Source: JAWLBR01 sp041687495 (GTDB lineage Bacteria > Bacillota > Limnochordia > DTU087 > JAAYGB01). Taken from it: a stretch of 64,000 bases of DNA. Below the pieces are notes generated by a model. The model saw only the letters and a program-made list of their open reading frames with translations, made no database searches and had not been told where the DNA came from. Position 1 is the stretch's first letter; each line of letters starts with the position of its first letter. Positions 58,655 to 64,000 of this stretch are shown here, one piece after another. The stretch covers positions 16,911 through 80,910 of the forward strand of contig JAWLBR010000002.1 of the NCBI GenBank assembly GCA_041687495.1. The letters run 5' to 3'. The position numbers and the translations under genes were made by a program.

Positions 58655-59641
58655 GTGAACCACCTTTCGTGGAATGTGACAAAGCGCTGCAACCTTTACT
58701 GCAGTCACTGCTACAGGGAATCAGGTCCTGATGTCGATACTGCCAGCGAACTTTCCACCGCAGAAGGAAAAAAGCTTCTTCGGGAGGCAAAGCGCGCAGG
58801 CTTTAACATCATTGTTTTTAGTGGCGGTGAGCCGCTGATGCGAGACGACATCTTTGAGTTGATCGAGTCTGCCCGGTCCCTAGAAATGACACCGCTGATG
58901 GGCAGCAATGGAACTCTGGTCAACAAAGATGCAGCGACGCGGTTGGCAGGTGCAGGACTTCAGGCCATTGCCATCAGTCTCGATAGCCTTGACCCATCGA
59001 TCCATGACTCCTTTCGTAGGGTTGAGGGCAGCTTTGCCAGGAGTCTCGAGGGGATCCGGAACTGCATTGATGCGGGTATACGTGTTCAGATCAATCCTAC
59101 GCTAACCAAACACAATTTCCGCGAAGCAGGTGACATGATCGACTTCGCAACCCAGGTGGGCGCTGCTTCTTGTCATTTACTGTTCTTGGTTGAGGTGGGC
59201 AGAGGCAGGGAGATTGCCATAGACAGCCTTTCGAAGAAAGAGTACAAAGAGACCATCGGCAGGATTTTGGAGAAGCAGACCAGCATTTTAGCCAAGCCGA
59301 CGTGTGCTCCGCAGTATATGGTTGAAGCCTTACACAACGGGATTGAAGTTCGTTCCACGCGAGGGTGTATTGCTGGGATCAGTTACTGCTCTGTACTTCC
59401 CAACGGGGATGTGCACATCTGCCCATATACGCCTGTCAAAGTCGCCAGTGTCCGCGAGGCAGCGTTTGATGATATCTGGGCCAACAACGAGGTGTTCAAG
59501 CAGCTGAGAGACTACAAGCAGTACAAGGGCAAGTGCGGTTCGTGTCGATATGTCAATATCTGCGGCGGTTGCCGGGCAAGGGCTCTGAGCTCTACAGGGG
59601 ACTGGCTGGGGGAAGATCCCATGTGTTTGCTGGAGGCCTAG
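58655..59641 (+). CDS. Radical SAM/SPASM enzyme of the AhbC/AhbD/NirJ type
   Basis: 328 aa. Radical SAM motif CNLYCSHC (Cys12, 16, 19) inside LSWNVTKRCNLYCSHCYRES, then VFSGGEPLMRDD. The C-terminal SPASM/twitch part has GCIAGISYCSVLPNGDVHIC and CGSCRYVNICGGCRARA, ending GDWLGEDPMC, which is the pattern of haem-pathway enzymes AhbC, AhbD and NirJ. These modify side chains of sirohaem-derived tetrapyrroles. GTG at 58655 is 9 bases after GGGAG; earlier TTG codons at 58607 are less likely. It starts a three-gene unit with an ECF S-component-like gene and a Staygreen gene, divergent from ccmF-norCB. Exact reaction cannot be assigned. Confidence 0.88.
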   Translation: MNHLSWNVTKRCNLYCSHCYRESGPDVDTASELSTAEGKKLLREAKRAGFNIIVFSGGEPLMRDDIFELIESARSLEMTPLMGSNGTLVNKDAATRLAGAGLQAIAISLDSLDPSIHDSFRRVEGSFARSLEGIRNCIDAGIRVQINPTLTKHNFREAGDMIDFATQVGAASCHLLFLVEVGRGREIAIDSLSKKEYKETIGRILEKQTSILAKPTCAPQYMVEALHNGIEVRSTRGCIAGISYCSVLPNGDVHICPYTPVKVASVREAAFDDIWANNEVFKQLRDYKQYKGKCGSCRYVNICGGCRARALSSTGDWLGEDPMCLLEA

Positions 59642-59665
59642 AGGAAAGAAAGGGGTGTCATCAGA

Positions 59666-60193
59666 ATGTCCACCCGCAATTTAGCGACAATTTCTATCTC
59701 TGTGGCTCTGGCCATCGTTTTAGGACGGCTGATGCCGTTGCTCTATGGGGCAATACCGATCTCAAGGAACCTGGTCAATGCACCTGTGTTCAGTTTTTTG
59801 CTGACGGCAACGATATACAAGACGCGGCAGACTAGGACGATTGCTCTATTTGGCCTTATCTATGGCCTGTACATGATGCACATCTCGGTGTTCGCCGGAG
59901 CCTCCATCATAGTTGGTGGACTAATAGGTGAAGTGCTAAGTCGAATCTTCATTGGGGAATATGACTCGAGTCTCAAAATAGCCCTAGCTGGACCGTTGTT
60001 CTCAGCAGGATCTGTATTCGCGTCTTTCCTGGTGGTCACCTACATCATTGACAGTGTGCGATATAGATTCCCTGGGACTTGGGCTTTGTTGGCGATGTTT
60101 GTGTACGTCTATGCCCTGGGACTTGTGGCTTCGTTTGCTGCCACCAAACTGGTGAGCGGCAAGATACATCCTAACACGGTGGTGACAAAATGA
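59666..60193 (+). CDS. ECF S-component-like membrane protein
   Basis: 175 aa, five or six membrane helices; MSTRNLATISISVALAIVLG, FALLYG-type segment LFGLIYGLYMMHISVFAGAS and GGLIGEVLSRIFIGEYDSSL resemble S components of ECF transporters in the MptD-like/Trep_Strep group. Such proteins bind and import a vitamin-like or tetrapyrrole-like ligand with a shared ECF module. ATG after AAAGGGGTG, 24 bases behind the radical SAM gene, and overlapping the Staygreen gene by four bases. Ligand unknown; neighbours suggest a tetrapyrrole. Confidence 0.72.
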   Translation: MSTRNLATISISVALAIVLGRLMPLLYGAIPISRNLVNAPVFSFLLTATIYKTRQTRTIALFGLIYGLYMMHISVFAGASIIVGGLIGEVLSRIFIGEYDSSLKIALAGPLFSAGSVFASFLVVTYIIDSVRYRFPGTWALLAMFVYVYALGLVASFAATKLVSGKIHPNTVVTK

Positions 60194-60615
60194 GGAAGCT
60201 GCAGATTATCAGGAGAGACCATGTGGAGCCTCTGGAGTCCAAGTATAGTCTCACCCATTCCGACGAAACAGGGGAGCGCTTCTTATTTATCGGCAGGTCA
60301 TTTGCCGAAGACGCCTACTGCGAGCTAAGGGACGAGGTCAACGCCGAATGGCACATAGATGAAGAGACCAGTCTACATGCCTTCTGCGTCTTGGACTGTA
60401 GCGCCTCGAAGTACAGCCCTAAGCAAAGATATGAGATTTTCAGCCGCCACTTGAATCGAGCTCTAGCTGCCATCCTGTACGGAGACAGGGACTCTGTCCA
60501 GGACATGGTGGACTGCAAGGTCTACGTCCACTTCCAATCCTCGGACAAGACGCAGGATCTCATCGAAGAGCATGGGCTTGTAGGCGACTATCTGGAGGCG
60601 GTGGACAAGCAGTAA
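60190..60615 (+). CDS. Staygreen-family protein (possible tetrapyrrole Mg-dechelatase)
   Basis: 141 aa. It matches the Staygreen domain: KYSLTHSDETGERFLFIGRS, LRDEVNAEWHIDEETSLHAF, QRYEIFSRHLNRALAAILYG and CKVYVHFQSSDKTQDLIEEH. Plant SGR removes Mg from chlorophyll a, and bacterial homologues outside phototrophs have shown dechelation as well. The conserved C-HVSGG-like block of plants is replaced by FCVLDCSASKY. ATG overlaps the preceding gene (ATGA). A non-photosynthetic host would use it on scavenged chlorophyll, on another metal tetrapyrrole, or for an unrelated purpose. Confidence 0.85.
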   Translation: MRKLQIIRRDHVEPLESKYSLTHSDETGERFLFIGRSFAEDAYCELRDEVNAEWHIDEETSLHAFCVLDCSASKYSPKQRYEIFSRHLNRALAAILYGDRDSVQDMVDCKVYVHFQSSDKTQDLIEEHGLVGDYLEAVDKQ

Positions 60616-60902
60616 CTGGCCGCCCAGTTGCCGTAATGCCGAATCGGCTCTCCCGCGGAGGTCTCGTCTCGGTAGGGAGCTGTTGCACTCTTGATTTTCT
60701 GCCAGGTGGCTGCATCTATCTTGATCGGCTTGTAGATATTGACCTCGTAGCGCACGTTCAAGAATGACTCCAGTGTCATCAGCCCATACCAGTAGCCGAA
60801 TTCGGGGAACCCCTCGACGGCGGCCAGGTACTCCCTAAGAAGTCGAACAGGTGGCTTGCCGGCAGTGTCGTACATACCGAGCTCTCCGAGTAGTCTCCTC
60901 AC
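60588..60902 (-). CDS. Unrecognised small protein, 3' gene of a secreted-protein operon
   Basis: 104 aa. GTG at 60902 overlaps the stop of the previous gene (GTGA). No signal peptide; residues such as GYWYGLMTLESFLNVRYEVN and KIDAATWQKIKSATAPYRDE look like an ordinary folded domain. No family identified. Its 3' end overlaps the convergent Staygreen gene by 28 bases. I considered that it is the C-terminal part of the preceding protein displaced by a frameshift, because the preceding one has the signal peptide. Confidence 0.6.
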   Translation of the reverse strand: MRRLLGELGMYDTAGKPPVRLLREYLAAVEGFPEFGYWYGLMTLESFLNVRYEVNIYKPIKIDAATWQKIKSATAPYRDETSAGEPIRHYGNWAASYCLSTASR

Positions 60903-61303
60903 CTCACTGTATTCATCGGTGCAGCCATCGCCATCTTCAGCCCAGCTGCGCTGCCGCTGGTATATTCGCCCCAGACTATGTAGTCAGCAGTGGCAGATAG
61001 CTGGCCTACGGGCGGCGGCTGCGCCGGCGCTTTGTCCCAACTAAATCTGACTGGACCAGTCTGCAGATGGAGACAGTCGTTGTCCCCAGAGGCACCGCAG
61101 GCCAGAAGCTGCATCTGATAAGCATTACTTACAGTCATGATCTCAGTGGGCTCAGTTTGGGGTGAGCTCAGATCATACAGCAGGACAATTCGTCTTCCTT
61201 TTTCGCCATGGCCAAAGGCGGGGCTGGATGCAATGCTGATCAAGAGGCAGGCTGTAAGGCAGACAGCCCACAAAGCGCTGGTAGGCCTATTCGCGGTATT
61301 CAT
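60899..61303 (-). CDS. Secreted protein of unknown function
   Basis: 134 aa. Signal peptide (ALWAVCLTACLLISIASSPA) cleaved near AFG. The mature part starts HGEKGRRIVLLYDLSSPQTE and has a Cys pair in LACGASGDNDCLHL. No family recognised. ATG at 61303 follows GGGAGGC and lies inside the end of the upstream gene; a TTG at 61321 coincides with the ribosome site. Second of three overlapping genes, probably one secreted or envelope complex. Confidence 0.6.
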   Translation of the reverse strand: MNTANRPTSALWAVCLTACLLISIASSPAFGHGEKGRRIVLLYDLSSPQTEPTEIMTVSNAYQMQLLACGASGDNDCLHLQTGPVRFSWDKAPAQPPPVGQLSATADYIVWGEYTSGSAAGLKMAMAAPMNTVR

Positions 61304-62360
61304 CAGATGTGCCTCCCGCAACTAGCAAGGTGATAACCGTCTTCCACAGCCCACCAAACAGCACGTTGGGCTGAACCGTTAGCCCTCTGTCTGGAAAAGG
61401 CAGCTGTCCGGACAGGGCAATGGCATAGCTGTCTTCTGCCCAGGACTCACTTGGCTGACCTATTGCTTGCTCGTACCAGTTGATCACATCGGCCGGCGTA
61501 TCAACTGTAAAAAAGATGTACGCGACAGTGTCGCTGAGCGACATCCCGGCGGATATCTCCGGCTGGAATTCGGAACCGGGATAGATGGGAACACCAAGTT
61601 CTTCGCTGGTTGGAGGCGAAAGAGCCATCCTAGTCGCCAAGTCTGCTATCTGGGCGTCCATGGCCGCATCTTCCATTTCCCAAACGTCCTCCTCGGACAC
61701 GTAGGTGTAACGGTGTATCGCGATGAGGGTCTGGGTACCTTGGAATTCGGCATAGTCTTCGCCAAATGAGCGATCTTCGCAATCCACTTCCAGCAGAATC
61801 AGGTTTCCGTCTGAAGCTCTATGAGTCCAACTAAAAGCTGCCCGCGATAGCCACTCCCCTGTGGAGTGGGGTATCCGATTATTGGCCAAGGTGTCACGCA
61901 CCATGGCTCCGGAGCGAATTAGTTCCCCTTCGATGCCGTATTCGTCTTCAAACTGCCAGTCGTAGATCGCATAATCCACGGAGACCGGAGTGGATTCTCC
62001 GGCGGGCAGGGAGCTTAGGGTATCGCCCCAGTCGGATGAATCCACCACATCTAGTTTCATAGTGTAGTATCTTGCCACGTCCTCTAATGGAGCGTCAGTT
62101 GTGTAGAAAGCGTGGTGTTCTGATGCCAATGGTAGTTGAGCACCCGCGACAAACAAGGAGACACCTTCAGATCCGTATTGCTCCCAAACGGCCTCTTCCT
62201 GGGCATCAGGGATAGATCCTGGGACGAGTGGAATCTCCGTCTCGGACGTGGGTACCGCGGCGTTTACGCCGACGGGAGTTAGGGCCATCAGCAAAACAAG
62301 CAAAGTTACACCGTAGAGTCCTGTCCCGCACTTAATGAATACCAACGAAGCCACCCCCAT
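61287..62360 (-). CDS. Secreted or anchored protein of unknown function
   Basis: 357 aa. Signal peptide around residues 5-35 (GTGLYGVTLLVLLMALTPVG, cleavage near NAA). The mature part is acidic, with two similar segments that contain the pattern PIYPGSEFQPEIS / PLVPGSIPDAQEE and YYTMKLDV / WYEQAIGQ, suggesting an internal duplication of a domain often described in secreted proteins (VPxYPGA...FYxxxL). ATG at 62360 is 9 bases after GAGGAAAG; a first ATG at 62387 is less favoured. First gene of the three-gene unit. Confidence 0.7.
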   Translation of the reverse strand: MGVASLVFIKCGTGLYGVTLLVLLMALTPVGVNAAVPTSETEIPLVPGSIPDAQEEAVWEQYGSEGVSLFVAGAQLPLASEHHAFYTTDAPLEDVARYYTMKLDVVDSSDWGDTLSSLPAGESTPVSVDYAIYDWQFEDEYGIEGELIRSGAMVRDTLANNRIPHSTGEWLSRAAFSWTHRASDGNLILLEVDCEDRSFGEDYAEFQGTQTLIAIHRYTYVSEEDVWEMEDAAMDAQIADLATRMALSPPTSEELGVPIYPGSEFQPEISAGMSLSDTVAYIFFTVDTPADVINWYEQAIGQPSESWAEDSYAIALSGQLPFPDRGLTVQPNVLFGGLWKTVITLLVAGGTSDEYRE

Positions 62361-62592
62361 GGCAGTCTTTCCTCTAAGAGTCCGCATTGCTCACTGAGGT
62401 ACCTCTGCGAGGAATATCGTCCCAATTATAGCACAAGTGTACAATTTTAAATAGATGGAGTGGTATTTGTGCATAGAGAGTTTTGCACATTCGTGACATA
62501 GATACTATGGACACAGGGAGAACTATTGGTAGGAGATGGGCATTGGGAAGAGGCTCTCAAATCGGCTTGCGGAAGAGAGGAAGGTTTGGACT

Positions 62593-63111
62593 ATGGGTGA
62601 TTTTTTCTTAGGAATCACACTGCCAGATGATCTGGCCGAGGAAGTAGAGAATCTGCGGCGTCGCTTTACTGCTCCGAGGACGGCACCGCATATCACTTTG
62701 CTGCCGCCGTTCACTTGGAGCGGTAATGATCATGAGTTAGTTGGAGTTATCTCCATTGCTCTTGCGCAGTGTTCTCCTCCCACGATTAGGGTAGAGGGGT
62801 TAGGCCACTTTGGCCGCGGAGTTCTCTACATCAACGTGGAGTTGTCTTCTGAGCTTGGAGTGCTGCATGGCAGACTAAAACGATGTCTGGAAGAACGGGG
62901 AGTAGGAGATTTCCCAGGAGGGCGCCCCTATCATCCGCATATCACTCTGGCGACCAGACTGACACCGGATGATTTTCATAGATACTCTGAGGAGCTATCT
63001 GGGTACTCACCGTCGCAGGAGTTTGAATGCAGAGATGTGGCGCTCTTTGGGATGCAAGTTCAGGGTCGGTTTCGCCGCTGGCAAGTAATCAAGCAAATAC
63101 CCCTGAAGTAG
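62593..63111 (+). CDS. thpR: RNA 2',3'-cyclic phosphodiesterase (2H family, ThpR)
   Basis: 172 aa. The 2H phosphoesterase fold with both His-x-Thr motifs: PHITLLPPF (His33, Thr35) and YHPHITLAT (His116, Thr118). LGITLPDDLAEEVENLRRRF and the C-terminal CRDVALFGMQVQGRFRRWQV are typical of the ThpR/LigT family that opens 2',3'-cyclic phosphate ends of RNA. ATG at 62593 follows GAGAGGAAGG; upstream in-frame ATG codons lack sites. Monocistronic. Confidence 0.92.
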   Translation: MGDFFLGITLPDDLAEEVENLRRRFTAPRTAPHITLLPPFTWSGNDHELVGVISIALAQCSPPTIRVEGLGHFGRGVLYINVELSSELGVLHGRLKRCLEERGVGDFPGGRPYHPHITLATRLTPDDFHRYSEELSGYSPSQEFECRDVALFGMQVQGRFRRWQVIKQIPLK

Positions 63112-63167
63112 TCCATGTCAAAAGACTCTGGATCGACTCTTCGCCTTGAAGCGTCTATGCCAACAAC

Positions 63168-63992
63168 CTACCTGGATAACGCAAAGTACCCAACAACTAA
63201 CAGCCCTAGAACAATGCGGTACCATCCGAAGGCTTTAAAGTCGTTGTTCTTAATGTAGACTAACAGGAAACGGATGGCGATTACCGATACCACAAAGGCA
63301 ACGATCATTCCGGTAAGCAAAATTCCGATTTCCACGGGAGCAAAGTTGAACCCGAATTTGACTAGCTTGAGGGCACTGGCCCCAAACATCACCGGGATCG
63401 ATAAGAAAAAGGAGTACTCAGCGGCAATATGCCGCGATGTGCCAAGGAGGATCGCACCGAGGATGGTCGCACCGGAGCGGGATGTTCCGGGGATAAGGGA
63501 TAGTACCTGAAACATACCGATGGCTAAGGCCGTGGTGTATGTAAGTTGGTCAAAAGCCTTGACTCTCGGTGCTTTGGTCTTGTTCCGATTCTCAACAGCG
63601 ATAAAGAGAATTCCATATAGGATCAACGTTACCGCAACGGTGATGTAGTTGTAAAAGTGCTCGTTCAACCAGTCATCGAACAACAGGCCCAACACGGCTG
63701 CTGGAATAACTCCAACAATCACTTTAGACCAGATCGCTATTGTGTCTTTCTTGGCTTGGGCAGATTTACTCGGAGCAAAGGGGTTCAGTCTATGGAAGTA
63801 CAGGAGGACAACAGCCATAATGGCCCCCAGTTGAATAACAACAAAGAACATTTCCTTGAAGGCCGCAGAAGCACTAAGTTGGATAAATTCCTCCACAAGG
63901 ATCATGTGACCTGTACTACTGATCGGTAGCCATTCAGTTATTCCCTCGACAATGCCCAAAAAGATAACCTTCATTAACTCGACTAGAAGCAT
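63168..63992 (-). CDS. uppP: Undecaprenyl-diphosphatase (UppP/BacA)
   Basis: 274 aa, about eight helices. Dephosphorylates undecaprenyl pyrophosphate to recycle the carrier for peptidoglycan. The catalytic region GIVEGITEWLPISSTGHMIL (with Glu and Ser/Thr/Gly-His) and the second motif LIPGTSRSGATILGAILLGT are intact. Length is normal. The ATG at 63992 lies eight bases from the window end, so its ribosome site is only partly visible; an ATG at 63974 is a less likely start. Confidence 0.96.
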   Translation of the reverse strand: MLLVELMKVIFLGIVEGITEWLPISSTGHMILVEEFIQLSASAAFKEMFFVVIQLGAIMAVVLLYFHRLNPFAPSKSAQAKKDTIAIWSKVIVGVIPAAVLGLLFDDWLNEHFYNYITVAVTLILYGILFIAVENRNKTKAPRVKAFDQLTYTTALAIGMFQVLSLIPGTSRSGATILGAILLGTSRHIAAEYSFFLSIPVMFGASALKLVKFGFNFAPVEIGILLTGMIVAFVVSVIAIRFLLVYIKNNDFKAFGWYRIVLGLLVVGYFALSR

Positions 63993-64000
63993 TCGCTGCT

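Noticed and set aside
60588..61303. Frameshifted single gene
   Set aside because: The two frames meet by a GTGA overlap typical of coupled genes, and each has plausible composition; kept as two genes, with doubt noted.

Overview
The window looks like the chromosome of an anaerobic or microaerobic, endospore-forming member of the Bacillota that also has an outer membrane. The sporulation side is shown by an spmA-spmB pair, CotF-like coat proteins, a LysM/SleB-type hydrolase and a CotJC-like manganese catalase. The diderm side is shown by at least three secreted proteins that read as outer-membrane beta-barrels and by a chaperone-usher-like locus. Strong AGGAGG ribosome sites, many GTG and TTG starts and about 50% GC fit this. 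Among diderm Bacillota, the Limnochordia-type lineages match this mix best, but that placement is inference; no rRNA gene is present. I saw no tRNA, rRNA, CRISPR array, insertion sequence or prophage.

Layout. 0-6 kb: the end of an Rnf operon (rnfC, partial rnfD), an OsmC-like peroxidase, a QueT-like ECF S-component, a small membrane protein, an acidic protein with 60-nt tandem repeats and a stand-alone LuxR-type HTH protein. 6.1-6.3 kb: a dense DnaA-box cluster in a gene-free stretch, a candidate replication origin; most genes to its right lie on the + strand. 6.4-10.2 kb: a polyol-dehydrogenase-like enzyme, glycerol-1-phosphate dehydrogenase, a CopZ-like chaperone and Mn catalase. 10.3-14.2 kb: a large outer-membrane barrel and the LysM/SleB hydrolase. 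14.4-17 kb: an ArsR regulator with a CadA-type metal ATPase. 17-19.7 kb: an L,D-transpeptidase-spmA-spmB operon. 19.8-24.7 kb: an FMN-binding glutamate-synthase-like protein and a polar amino acid ABC operon. 24.7-37.5 kb: cold-shock protein, MATE exporter, coat genes, DUF1861 protein, Ca2+ ATPase, MscS, EamA, a GH63/MGH1-like hydrolase, cytidine deaminase, MaoC-like protein and two small membrane or secreted proteins.

37.6-39.8 kb: a DUF1538 membrane protein overlaps a tandem-domain P-II-like protein, a likely transporter-regulator pair. 39.9-45.2 kb: two paralogous secreted subunits, a PapD/CsuC-like chaperone and an usher-like barrel form a possible archaic-type chaperone-usher fibre system, with hairpins after each subunit gene. 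45.3-49.6 kb: nitroreductase, a small barrel and an orphan trio of pilin-like genes. 49.7-55 kb: MFS transporter, LemA-DUF2207 pair and BCCT transporter.

55-58.4 kb (minus strand): ccmF-norC-norB, a cytochrome-c-dependent nitric oxide reductase with its haem-lyase-like maturation factor. Divergent from it, 58.6-60.6 kb: a radical SAM/SPASM enzyme of the AhbC/AhbD/NirJ type, an ECF S-component-like membrane protein and a Staygreen-family protein (a family containing Mg-dechelatases). Together these suggest tetrapyrrole handling. The window ends with three unrecognised overlapping minus-strand genes, an RNA 2',3'-cyclic phosphodiesterase and undecaprenyl-diphosphatase.
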